Below, piece after piece: positions 1 to 8,287 of a DNA stretch of 64,000 nt. Made by a program: the position numbers and the translations under genes. Origin of the DNA: Bacillota bacterium (GTDB lineage: Bacteria; Bacillota; Clostridia; Lachnospirales; Lachnospiraceae). The notes beneath the pieces were generated by a model, which did not search any database, was not told the DNA's origin, and saw nothing but the letters and a program-made list of their open reading frames with translations. Where the stretch lies: NCBI GenBank assembly GCA_023418475.1, contig JAEZZO010000050.1, forward strand, positions 36,828 to 100,827, given 5' to 3'. Numbering within the stretch: position 1 is the stretch's first letter; each line of letters starts with the position of its first letter.

Positions 1-274
1 ATTCCATCTTATCCTTCTTGGGCAGTCCCTGAAATAATGTAATTTTTGTTTTTAATTCTGTTCCTGTGTCCTGTATTTGTTTAATCTGCGCGAGAATCTC
101 CCTGTCGGACACCGTTTTAATTATACAATAACAATCTTTTCCTTGTCCATTACAAATTACAATTTCATCATTCTGCTTCATACGGAGCACATTCTTTATA
201 TGATTTACATCCGGACCGGTAATTACCACCGTATCACCGCTTATACAATCAGGTGTAACATAAAATCGATGCAT
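1..274 (-). CDS. rsmE: 16S rRNA (uracil-1498-N3)-methyltransferase RsmE, N-terminal part
   Basis: The first 91 codons of RsmE read leftwards and run off the window. The protein opens MHRFYVTP and carries the family's N-terminal PUA-like RNA-binding region, with the segments NHIKNVLRM and LFQGLPKKDKME; the SPOUT methyltransferase domain lies outside. RsmE methylates U1498 in the small-subunit decoding region. It follows prmA as is usual in Clostridia, but it is separated from prmA by hairpins and has its own promoter at 337-365, overlapped by a LexA-like box. The call is firm from sequence and neighbourhood; the length cannot be judged. Confidence 0.9.
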   Translation of the reverse strand, partial: MHRFYVTPDCISGDTVVITGPDVNHIKNVLRMKQNDEIVICNGQGKDCYCIIKTVSDREILAQIKQIQDTGTELKTKITLFQGLPKKDKME

Positions 275-336
275 ATCATTACCCTGCCTTTCTTCCAATC
301 GATATACAAATACTGAAATCTTGCTATCCTCTAGTT

Positions 337-365
337 ATTATATAGTAAAAAGAACATATGTTCAA
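337..365 (-). promoter_or_regulatory. Promoter of rsmE overlapped by a LexA-like (SOS) box
   Basis: On the minus strand the -35 is TTGAAC (360-365) and the -10 is TATAAT (337-342), with a 17-base spacer. A perfect palindrome GAACATATGTTC occupies 352-363, covering most of the -35 and the start of the spacer. It matches the Gram-positive LexA/DinR box pattern GAAC-N4-GTTC. Its position is that of a repressor blocking RNA polymerase. LexA binding is inferred from the pattern only. Confidence 0.7.
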
Positions 366-405
366 CAATTATTTGCTGCATGAAATATATTTCACGAATC
401 AAAAT

Positions 406-435
406 CTCCCGGAACATTCAAAGATGCTCCGGGAG
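406..435. terminator. Hairpin between prmA and rsmE
   Basis: An inverted repeat with arms CTCCCGGA and TCCGGGAG, extended by CAT/ATG past one mismatch, lies between prmA and rsmE. T-rich but interrupted tails follow on either side, so it may be a weak terminator working with the hairpin at 508-540. Confidence 0.45.
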
Positions 436-507
436 TATTTTAAACGATACGGAGTAAATCCATATCGATATTATTATTATGTTCCAATAAGCAAAATATA
501 ATTATAA

Positions 508-540
508 ATCTGCAATATTTTTATAATAGTTATTGCAGAT
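508..540 (-). terminator. Terminator of the hrcA-prmA operon
   Basis: Ten-base perfect arms (ATCTGCAATA and its complement) start six bases after the prmA stop codon. On the minus strand a T-rich tail follows. It closes the heat-shock operon. Confidence 0.6.
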
Positions 541-545
541 CAGAT

Positions 546-1505
546 TTATTTCATTGCTACAAAGGATACCCAGTCGCCCATTTTATTAACTTCCAGAATC
601 TGAAAATGATTTTTTTCAATCGCAGCTCTGACTGCATCTTCCTTCGTATTTATAATACCGGAACTAATGAAAATTCCACCAGGTTTTAAGTTTGTACCAA
701 TTACCTCTGACAGTGGAATAATAACATCAGCCAGAATATTTGCTACAACGATATCATATTTTTCTTTCCCGATCTGTGTCCGAATTCCGTCATCTTCTAT
801 GATATTACCGGTTACAAAACTTAAATTACCCTCTTGCGTCGGGAGTTCGTTCACAGATGCATTTTCTATTGCTGAGCAGGTAGCATTCGGATCAATATCA
901 ATTCCAAGTACTTCCTTCGCTCCCAGCTTCTTTGCAATAATTGATAAAATTCCGCTGCCACTGCCTGCATCCAGTATCACTGTCTGCGGTTTCATATGCT
1001 TTTTCAGAGCTATGATACAGAGCTTTGTTGTTTCATGTGCTCCAGTTCCAAAAGAGGTTCCCGGATCTATCTCAATAACCAGATCCCCATCCTTACGGTC
1101 AGTCAGCTCTTCCCAGGTAGGTTTTATGACAATTGTATCATCTACTCGAAATGGTTTAAAGAATTCTTTCCAGTTATTGATCCAATCCTTATCCTCTGTC
1201 TCTGAAACATCGATCTTACCGCTTCCAAGCTCAACAAAACCTGCAAGCTCCTGTAATCCATCTAAAACTCTGGTCATCAAAAGATCCGTATCATCCTCCG
1301 CATCCACATAAAAGCTTACCTTTGCCGATCCGTCATCTTCCTTCAATTCCGGGAGAATATCAATAAACATCTGTTTTCTTTCCTCTTCCGTAATCGGCAC
1401 ATTGTCACAAACCTCAATTCCAGTGATACCTAAGTCACTTAACATATCGCTGACCAGATCAACTGCGGCTGTTGTCGTTTCGAGTGTGAATTTTTTCCAC
1501 TTCAT
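546..1505 (-). CDS. prmA: Ribosomal protein L11 methyltransferase PrmA
   Basis: A 319-residue SAM-dependent methyltransferase that trimethylates ribosomal protein L11. The family signature DPGTSFGTGAHETT is at residues 147-160, the SAM-binding loop LDAGSGSG at 178-185, the acidic ribose-binding GIDIDP at 201-206 and the catalytic-region NILAD at 256-260. An N-terminal L11-recognition domain precedes these. It is the last gene of the hrcA operon, 12 bases after dnaJ, the usual Clostridia arrangement. The length is normal. Confidence 0.95.
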   Translation of the reverse strand: MKWKKFTLETTTAAVDLVSDMLSDLGITGIEVCDNVPITEEERKQMFIDILPELKEDDGSAKVSFYVDAEDDTDLLMTRVLDGLQELAGFVELGSGKIDVSETEDKDWINNWKEFFKPFRVDDTIVIKPTWEELTDRKDGDLVIEIDPGTSFGTGAHETTKLCIIALKKHMKPQTVILDAGSGSGILSIIAKKLGAKEVLGIDIDPNATCSAIENASVNELPTQEGNLSFVTGNIIEDDGIRTQIGKEKYDIVVANILADVIIPLSEVIGTNLKPGGIFISSGIINTKEDAVRAAIEKNHFQILEVNKMGDWVSFVAMK

Positions 1506-1517
1506 AGGGAATCTCCA

Positions 1518-2657
1518 TTATTTCCAGAATTTCTTCTTACTTTTTTCTTTTTCTCCATCTGCTTCGGGATTTGTTTTACCATTCATTGCATCATCAAATT
1601 TTCTGAGTAAATCCTTCTGTTCCGCATTTAGATTTGTAGGTACCTGTACTACCAGAGTAACATAATGATCTCCTCTGACTGCCTTATTTCTTAGACTAGG
1701 AATTCCTTTTTCTCTCAGACGAACTCTGGTATCGGTTTGCGTTCCGGCCTTTACATTATAAATTACTTCTCCGTCAACCGTACTGATCCTGACATCTCCG
1801 CCCAGAACAGCGGTTGCATAAGAAACCGGAGCCGTAGAGTAAATATCATAATCCTGACGCTGGAAGATCGGATGTCTGCTTACTTCCACCTCTACCAGCA
1901 AATCACCTCTTGATCCACCATTCGTACCCGGTTCGCCCTTGCCTCGAATTCTTACACTTTGACCACTGTCAATGCCGGCAGGTATTGATACTTTAATCTT
2001 TTTCTTGCTGCTGATAAATCCTGTTCCGTAGCAGTCAGGACATTTATCTTTGATGATTTTACCTGTTCCTTTACAATCCGGACAGGTCTGAACATTTCTT
2101 ACCATACCAAACAAAGACTGCTGTGTATAAACCACCTGACCCTTACCACCACATTTTGGACAGGTATCGGCACTGGTTCCTGCTTTCGCTCCGGTACCAT
2201 GACAGGTCACACATTCATCCTTTAAGGTAAGCTCAAGTTCCTTCTCTGTGCCAAAGACAGCCTCTTCAAAGGTGATTCTGACAGATGTACGCAGATTAGC
2301 CCCCTGCATCGGTCCATTACTCTGACGTCTGCTGCGGCCTCCGAACAGATCTCCGAAGATATCTCCGAAAATATCTCCCATATCCATTCCTGAAAAATCA
2401 AATCCACCGGCGCCTGCTCCTGCTCCTCCCTCAAAAGCTGAGTGTCCGAACTGATCATATTGCCGGCGTTTATCTGCATCACTAAGTACAGCATAAGCCT
2501 CAGAAGCCTCCTTAAACTTTGCTTCTGCGGTTTTATCCCCTGGATTCATGTCGGGATGGTATTTCTTTGCAAGCTGTCTGTATGCTTTCTTTATTTCATC
2601 ATCCGTCGCTGTCCTGCCGACACCTAAGACTTCATAATAATCACGTTTATCTGCCAT
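1518..2657 (-). CDS. dnaJ: Molecular chaperone DnaJ
   Basis: Hsp40 co-chaperone that delivers clients to DnaK and stimulates its ATPase. A J domain with the HPD motif (KKYHPDMNPGD) is followed by a Gly/Phe-rich linker (GAGAGGFDF...GDIFGD). Four zinc-binding CxxCxGxG repeats (CVTCHGTG, CPKCGGKG, CPDCKGTG, CPDCYGTG) and the C-terminal substrate-binding barrels come next. The ATG at 2657 is chosen because GGAAGGAAG lies just upstream; an in-frame GTG 18 bases earlier would overlap that site. It sits between dnaK and prmA. Confidence 0.96.
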   Translation of the reverse strand: MADKRDYYEVLGVGRTATDDEIKKAYRQLAKKYHPDMNPGDKTAEAKFKEASEAYAVLSDADKRRQYDQFGHSAFEGGAGAGAGGFDFSGMDMGDIFGDIFGDLFGGRSRRQSNGPMQGANLRTSVRITFEEAVFGTEKELELTLKDECVTCHGTGAKAGTSADTCPKCGGKGQVVYTQQSLFGMVRNVQTCPDCKGTGKIIKDKCPDCYGTGFISSKKKIKVSIPAGIDSGQSVRIRGKGEPGTNGGSRGDLLVEVEVSRHPIFQRQDYDIYSTAPVSYATAVLGGDVRISTVDGEVIYNVKAGTQTDTRVRLREKGIPSLRNKAVRGDHYVTLVVQVPTNLNAEQKDLLRKFDDAMNGKTNPEADGEKEKSKKKFWK

Positions 2658-2826
2658 TTCTTCCTTCCCTTTCACAGCTACATGTTCTCATCAGCCAAAT
2701 AATTGTATAGGCAAACAGGCAGTCTTATATGACCGCCCATTTCTGAAAAGCACACTGATTGCAAAATCATATCCGGTAAAGATAATTATCCGTATTTACA
2801 ACCAGCATGCTTACCTTTATTTATGG

Positions 2827-2852
2827 CAAGTGAGTACGTGTTGTCTCACTTG
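2827..2852 (-). other. Hairpin in the dnaK-dnaJ gap
   Basis: Inverted repeat CAAGTGAG...CTCACTTG immediately after the dnaK stop. No poly-U tail follows on the minus strand, so it more likely marks an mRNA processing or stability element, or a leaky attenuator, than a full terminator. Confidence 0.4.
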
Positions 2853-2853
2853 T

Positions 2854-4746
2854 TTATACTTCGCGGTAATCTCCGTCTACTACATCATCATTTTTTCCGC
2901 CGTTATATCCTGCACCGTCAGCTCCTGACATATCAGGGCCGGCTCCGCCTGCAAAACCTGCACCGCCAGCTGCTCCGGCAGCACCGCTTTGCTCATACAA
3001 TTTAGCAAATAAAGCCTGTGCATCTGTCATTAATTTTTCCTTCGCTGCTTTGATATCACTTACTTCACCTTCGGACATTACTTCCGGATTAGATTTTTCA
3101 ACTAATTCCTTCAATCTGGTAAGATCCTCTTCTACTGTTGCTTTCGCTGCAGCATCAATCTTATCTCCAACTTCTCCGAGAGCCTTCTCTGTCTGGAATA
3201 CCATAGAATCAGCATCGTTTCTTACATCAACCGCTTCTTTACGTCTCTTATCCTGTGCTTCGTATTCAGCAGCTTCCTTCACTGCCTTATCGATATCTGA
3301 ATCCGAAAGGTTGGAATTAGAAGTAATCGTGATATGCTGCTCTCTGCCAGTACCAAGATCCTTCGCGGATACATTTACAATACCATTTGCATCGATATCG
3401 AAGGTAACTTCAACCTGCGGTATACCTCTTCTTGCCGGCGGAATACCATCCAGACGGAATTGTCCAAGGGATTTGTTATCCTTCGCAAACTGTCTTTCAC
3501 CCTGTACTACATTGATATCAACTGCTGTCTGGTTATCTGCCGCTGTTGAAAACACCTGACTCTTCTTGGTAGGAATAGTTGTATTTCTCTCGATTAACTT
3601 GGTAGCGACACCGCCAAGCGTTTCAATGGAAAGTGACAGTGGAGTTACATCCAGAAGGAGGATATCTCCTGCACCAGCCTCACCAGCTAATTTACCGCCC
3701 TGAATGGAAGCACCGATTGCTACACATTCATCCGGGTTTAAGGTCTTGGAAGGTTCCTGACCCATTAACTGTCTTACCTTATCCTGTACAGAAATCATAC
3801 GTGTGGATCCGCCAACCAGCAATACCTTCTTGATATCGGAAGGAGAAAGACCGGCATCACGAAGAGCGTTCTGTACCGGAATCACTGTTCTTTCTACTAA
3901 ATCATGTGTTAACTCATCAAATTTTGCTCTAGTTAAATTCATATCAAAATGCTTCGGGCCTTCTGCGGTAGCTGTGATAAAAGGAAGATTAATGTTAGTT
4001 GTAGTGGCAGAAGATAATTCCTTCTTCGCCTTCTCAGCTGCTTCCCTTAATCTCTGAAGTGCCATTTTATCGGTAGATAGATCAACACCGTCTGTTCTCT
4101 TGAATTCGTCAATCATATATCTGGTAACTCTTTCGTCAAAGTCGTCACCACCAAGTTTGTTATCACCGGAAGTTGCAAGAACCTCGATTACGCCGTCGCC
4201 GATATCGATAATGGAAACATCAAAGGTACCGCCGCCAAGATCGTATACCATGATTTTCTGTTCATGCTCATTGTCAAGGCCGTAAGCAAGTGCTGCCGCT
4301 GTAGGCTCATTAATAATTCTCTTTACCTCAAGACCGGCTATTTTGCCGGCATCCTTGGTTGCCTGTCTCTGTGCATCATTAAAGTATGCGGGAACAGTGA
4401 TGACTGCATCTGCAACCTTTTCACCCAGATAGCTTTCTGCATCTGCTTTCAGTTTCTGCAAAATCATTGCTGAAATCTCCTGAGGTGAAAATCTCTTATC
4501 ATCAATTTTCACTCTGTAATCTGTACCCATATGTCTTTTAATTGATGAGATTGTCTTATCAGAATTAGTAACCGCCTGACGTTTCGCAGGCTCTCCTACC
4601 AGACGTTCTCCTGTCTTTGTAAACGCTACAACCGATGGAGTTGTTCTGGAACCTTCTGTATTCGCAATAACAACCGGTTTTCCGCCTTCCATAACGGCAA
4701 CACATGAATTCGTTGTACCTAAGTCAATACCTATTATTTTACCCAT
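2854..4746 (-). CDS. dnaK: Molecular chaperone DnaK (Hsp70)
   Basis: A 630-residue Hsp70. The N-terminal ATPase domain opens with GIDLGTTNSCVAVMEGG and contains DAQRQATKDAG, VYDLGGGTFDVSI and LLVGGSTRM. The substrate-binding domain includes LLLDVTPLSLSIETLGG and the helical lid follows. The C-terminus is a Gly/Ala-rich tail ending DGDYREV. The start follows a TTTCCTCC complement (GGAGGAAA ribosome binding site). It is the third gene of the CIRCE-controlled operon, after hrcA and grpE. A separate 178-base gap precedes dnaJ. Confidence 0.98.
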   Translation of the reverse strand: MGKIIGIDLGTTNSCVAVMEGGKPVVIANTEGSRTTPSVVAFTKTGERLVGEPAKRQAVTNSDKTISSIKRHMGTDYRVKIDDKRFSPQEISAMILQKLKADAESYLGEKVADAVITVPAYFNDAQRQATKDAGKIAGLEVKRIINEPTAAALAYGLDNEHEQKIMVYDLGGGTFDVSIIDIGDGVIEVLATSGDNKLGGDDFDERVTRYMIDEFKRTDGVDLSTDKMALQRLREAAEKAKKELSSATTTNINLPFITATAEGPKHFDMNLTRAKFDELTHDLVERTVIPVQNALRDAGLSPSDIKKVLLVGGSTRMISVQDKVRQLMGQEPSKTLNPDECVAIGASIQGGKLAGEAGAGDILLLDVTPLSLSIETLGGVATKLIERNTTIPTKKSQVFSTAADNQTAVDINVVQGERQFAKDNKSLGQFRLDGIPPARRGIPQVEVTFDIDANGIVNVSAKDLGTGREQHITITSNSNLSDSDIDKAVKEAAEYEAQDKRRKEAVDVRNDADSMVFQTEKALGEVGDKIDAAAKATVEEDLTRLKELVEKSNPEVMSEGEVSDIKAAKEKLMTDAQALFAKLYEQSGAAGAAGGAGFAGGAGPDMSGADGAGYNGGKNDDVVDGDYREV

Positions 4747-4906
4747 GTTTATTTCCTCCTATATTGATTTTGATTTGTAACTGTATTATTTAAGTTATCT
4801 GCCTGTGCCATATCTTCTGTCATTATACGACACCCCATACTGCTTTCCAAATCCCAGGTAGTATTATAAAATTTGGATATGTTTTAATCCAGTAAAGCTT
4901 TTATTG

Positions 4907-5587
4907 CTAATTAACAACCTTAACCATACTGTGGCGAACTACCATATCATGATACATATATCCCTTTTGAAACTCATCTGATACAGTGTTCTCTCCTAAG
5001 CTGTCATCTTCTCCGTGCATAACCGCATTATGAAGATTTGGATCAAATTCCTTGCCTACTGCGTCAATCGGTTTTAAACCAATCTCATCTAAAGTGGTCA
5101 TGAGCTGTTTATAAATCATTTCAATTCCCTGCGCGAAGGCACCTTCTTTTTCTTTCTCTGTCAAAGTACCAAGACCTCTTTCAAAATTATCTACAATTGG
5201 AAGCATTTTTTCAACGATGCTCTTTACTCCCATATCGTACATTGTTGATTTTTCTTTATCAGAGCGCTTACGGAAATTGTCAAACTCTGCCATTGATCTC
5301 ATCAGTCGGTCAGTCAGTTCTTCTATTTTCGTATCCTTTGCAGCTAACTCTTTTGATTTGTTATTCTTAAAAAAAGATTTAACTGATTTCTCCTGCTTAT
5401 CATCCTTATTATCTGCAATACCTACCTGACTGTCGCCGGAGGTTTCTTCCTCCAAATCATCTGCTTCGTTGCCATCCTCCAGAATTTCTTCCTGTAATGC
5501 ATCCTGTAAAGCTTCCTTTTCTGCTTTTTCCTGACCAGTCTCAGCATCTATCTGCTTCTTGACAGCATCATTTGATTTCTCTTTCAT
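4907..5587 (-). CDS. grpE: Nucleotide exchange factor GrpE
   Basis: DnaK nucleotide exchange factor. A long acidic, Glu/Asp-rich and probably disordered N-terminus is followed by the coiled-coil helix around LTDRLMRSMAEFDNFRKRSDKEK. The C-terminal beta domain carries the family pattern KEFDPNLHNAVMHGEDD and ends with VVRHSMVKVVN. The ATG at 5587 is preceded by AAGGAG at six bases. An upstream in-frame TTG at 5647 would add 20 residues but has a more distant ribosome binding site. The gene lies between hrcA and dnaK. Confidence 0.93.
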   Translation of the reverse strand: MKEKSNDAVKKQIDAETGQEKAEKEALQDALQEEILEDGNEADDLEEETSGDSQVGIADNKDDKQEKSVKSFFKNNKSKELAAKDTKIEELTDRLMRSMAEFDNFRKRSDKEKSTMYDMGVKSIVEKMLPIVDNFERGLGTLTEKEKEGAFAQGIEMIYKQLMTTLDEIGLKPIDAVGKEFDPNLHNAVMHGEDDSLGENTVSDEFQKGYMYHDMVVRHSMVKVVN

Positions 5588-5685
5588 TGCTTTCTCCTTT
5601 TCCATGGCAGCTTTCATAATCTCAATTACTTTATCGGTGTCCTTCAAAAGTATTAATCCACCTTTCCAATGGCTTTTATGTCTTT

Positions 5686-6717
5686 TTATGTTTTTTTCTT
5701 AAAAATATCATCAAGCTGTACCATTAATGACTGCAGTGTATTTACCACTTTTTGATAATCCATTCTCTTTGGCCCGATAATACCAACCTTACCGTAAACT
5801 CCTTCTTCAATCTCATAGGTTGCTGTAACAACAGAACATTCCTTCATTGACTCAACTGGAGTTTCATCTCCGATAAACACCTGAATTCCTCTGCTTTCCT
5901 CATCCTCCATTCTATCTTGTATAAATTCGGAAAGTACCTTTTTCTCTTCCAGCGTATACAGCAGGTTACTTGCCTTCTCTGTATCGGAAAGCTCCGGATA
6001 TCTTAAAATGTTCGTGGCCCCTGAAGTAAAGACTTCAAAATCCTCTTCCTCACTGACCGCCTGCATAATTGCATCCAGTATATCATTTACAATTGTTCTG
6101 TAATCTCCGGCTTGTTCCTTCATCTTTGTGATAACCGGTAAACTAATTTCACCCAGATCCAGACCCTGTAAAAAGGTGTTCATGATTATATTTAGTTTTA
6201 ATAGGGTTTCCTTACTTAAGGATGCTGATATATTAATAATTTTATTCTTTACAATATTTCTTTCAAAAACGATTACTGCAAGCAGTTGATCTTCTTCCAT
6301 TTCGGTAAGCTGGATAAACTTTACTCTCTTCTTATACTGCGGCGTGGTTACCATTGTTGTATATTGTGTATTTACAGCCAGCAGCTTTGCAACCTGCTGC
6401 AGAAGGTTTTCCAAACGATCCGCTTTTTGAATTAATATCTCTCGCATCTCGTCAACTTCCTGAACCTTATCCTTCAAAAGCATATCAACATATAACCGGT
6501 AACCTTTATCGGAAGGAATTCTTCCGGCAGAGGTATGCGGCTGTACAATGTATCCCAGCTCCTCCAGATCAGCCATTTCATTACGAATGGTAGCGGAGCT
6601 CAAATTCAGATCCGTATATTTGGAGATCGTTCTGGAACCAACCGGTTCGCCGGTCTCCAAATAATTTCGGATGATTGCCTGTAAAATCTTTAATTTTCTT
6701 TCATCCAACTGCTGCAT
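5686..6717 (-). CDS. hrcA: Heat-inducible transcription repressor HrcA
   Basis: Repressor of class I heat-shock genes that binds CIRCE and is tuned by GroEL. An N-terminal winged helix includes LNLSSATIRNEMADLEELGY and the wing HTSAGRIPSDKGYRLYVD. A GAF-like effector domain follows, and the end contains GIIGPKRMDYQKVVNTL. The ATG at 6717 has GAGG six bases upstream; a TTG six bases earlier overlaps that site. It is the first gene of the operon and sits just behind its own operator at 6768-6794, which implies autoregulation. Confidence 0.95.
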   Translation of the reverse strand: MQQLDERKLKILQAIIRNYLETGEPVGSRTISKYTDLNLSSATIRNEMADLEELGYIVQPHTSAGRIPSDKGYRLYVDMLLKDKVQEVDEMREILIQKADRLENLLQQVAKLLAVNTQYTTMVTTPQYKKRVKFIQLTEMEEDQLLAVIVFERNIVKNKIINISASLSKETLLKLNIIMNTFLQGLDLGEISLPVITKMKEQAGDYRTIVNDILDAIMQAVSEEEDFEVFTSGATNILRYPELSDTEKASNLLYTLEEKKVLSEFIQDRMEDEESRGIQVFIGDETPVESMKECSVVTATYEIEEGVYGKVGIIGPKRMDYQKVVNTLQSLMVQLDDIFKKKT

Positions 6718-6767
6718 GACCAACCTCGATCCACTAGTTAGTACCCATACTATCTATTTTCTTTCTG

Positions 6768-6794
6768 TTAGCACTCATTCAAGTAGAGTGCTAA
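6768..6794. promoter_or_regulatory. CIRCE operator
   Basis: A perfect consensus TTAGCACTC-N9-GAGTGCTAA, just downstream of the -10 of the hrcA promoter and about 50 bases before the hrcA start. This is the HrcA binding site. It controls hrcA-grpE-dnaK-dnaJ-prmA. Confidence 0.98.
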
Positions 6795-6805
6795 CATCTA
6801 TATAT

Positions 6806-6834
6806 AAAATAGCACTACGCATTTCCTTTGTCAA
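6806..6834 (-). promoter_or_regulatory. SigA-type promoter of the hrcA operon
   Basis: Minus-strand -35 TTGACA (6829-6834), a 17-base spacer and -10 TATTTT (6806-6811). Transcription would start at the edge of the CIRCE element. Confidence 0.85.
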
Positions 6835-6892
6835 GGCAATTTTATAAATTATTTGTGAAAACATTTTGAAATATTATTGTTATAACCTGCTA

Positions 6893-8140
6893 CTAATCAA
6901 GTAAAAATTCACTTAAAGCATAGTTACTGATATCAATTCCATATTCCGTAAGACGGATATTGTCATCTTCGACCACTAGCAGTTTGCTTTCGGTAAGCTT
7001 TTTCAATACATCACCATAGACAGCCTCAATATTCCTGCCAAATTGTCTAGAAAAGTCCATCTTACTGACCCCTGCACACATTCTGAGTCCCAGGAACATA
7101 AATTCCTCCACCCTCTGCTTCCACGTTAATTCTTCACAATTTACCCTTATACCAACGGAATCTGTTAAAATAGAGCAATCTGCCATCTTGCCGTCTGCTA
7201 CTCCTGCTGTTTTCTGATAATTGTTGCATCTTTCACAATACTGTTCCAGCTGCGCCAGATTTGAAAACCGCGTATTGCTGAGTAAAGAGGAAGCTCCCAG
7301 TCCAATTCCAAGATACTGTGTCCCCGTCCAATAGGAACTATTATGCCGGCATTCATAAGTATCCTTTGCGTAATTGGATATTTCATATCTTTTATATCCA
7401 TTCTCCTGCAGCAATTGTTTTGTCCTGTGATAAATCTGCCGGTCTGTCTCTTCCTCCGGAAGCTCCAAAAACCCTTTCAGGTCCTCCCGGTAACGGTCAT
7501 AGAATTTTGTACCTTCTTCGATAATCAGACTGTAGGCTGAAATATGTTCCGGATTTAATGCCAGTACTTTATGCAGTGTATTCTCCCACGATAACAGTGT
7601 TTGTCCCGGCAGTGAAGAAATCAAATCAATATTAATATTTTGAAAGCCTACTTCTCTGGCCAGATAATAATTTTCTTCAAACTGTTCATAGGTATGAATT
7701 CTACCAAGCAATTTCAGCTCCTGGTTATTGGCTGATTGAAGCCCGAAGCTTAAGCGGTTTATTCCTATTTCCTGGTATTTTCTCAGTTTTTCGAGGGTTA
7801 TGGTCCCGGGATTAATCTCAATCGAAGCTTCCAACCGCTTCCGGTCAATATGAAAGGAATGGTTAAGCGCTTCCATCATATCTTCAAGATATTTGGCATC
7901 TACATAAGAAGGAGTTCCGCCTCCTATAAAGATCGTGGAAACCGTATAATCTCCAGTGAAGCCTTTGTATGCTTCAATCTCGGTCTGCATCGCAGCAAAA
8001 TATTCCAGAATCTCCTCCGAGGAAGCCGGTGCTGATAAAAAATCACAATAATCACACTTTTTTGCACAGAACGGAATATGAATGTATAGTCCAAGATCCC
8101 ATTTGCGGTTATACTCCGCTGTCGGAATATTAATCATCAT
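6893..8140 (-). CDS. hemW: Radical SAM heme chaperone HemW (formerly HemN-like)
   Basis: A 415-residue radical SAM protein of the HemN/HemW family. The cluster motif CxxxCxxC appears as CAKKCDYC after YIHIPF. Further family blocks are FIGGGTPSYVD, EINPGT and RLSFGLQS, and the C-terminal HemN domain has YWTGTQYLGIGLGASS. HemW inserts heme into respiratory proteins rather than oxidising coproporphyrinogen. The position between lepA and hrcA is standard. Two adjacent ATGs (8140, 8137) share one ribosome binding site. A 9-base hairpin at 8168-8191 lies between it and lepA. Confidence 0.93.
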   Translation of the reverse strand: MMINIPTAEYNRKWDLGLYIHIPFCAKKCDYCDFLSAPASSEEILEYFAAMQTEIEAYKGFTGDYTVSTIFIGGGTPSYVDAKYLEDMMEALNHSFHIDRKRLEASIEINPGTITLEKLRKYQEIGINRLSFGLQSANNQELKLLGRIHTYEQFEENYYLAREVGFQNINIDLISSLPGQTLLSWENTLHKVLALNPEHISAYSLIIEEGTKFYDRYREDLKGFLELPEEETDRQIYHRTKQLLQENGYKRYEISNYAKDTYECRHNSSYWTGTQYLGIGLGASSLLSNTRFSNLAQLEQYCERCNNYQKTAGVADGKMADCSILTDSVGIRVNCEELTWKQRVEEFMFLGLRMCAGVSKMDFSRQFGRNIEAVYGDVLKKLTESKLLVVEDDNIRLTEYGIDISNYALSEFLLD

Positions 8141-8287
8141 TACAGCCTGCCTTTCCTTGATGAATACACAGGAAAAGCTGCTTTTTCCTGTTTCTTATCT
8201 TCAGATTACTGCTAATTGCCAAGACGCATACAGTAGCAAGTCCAAGGTTAAGAAACCATCAAAACAGCTTTTAAACTCATCTATTCT

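Noticed and set aside
667..1311. 214-codon rightward frame opposite prmA
   Set aside because: Shadow of a conserved methyltransferase; Ser-rich antisense composition and no ribosome binding site.
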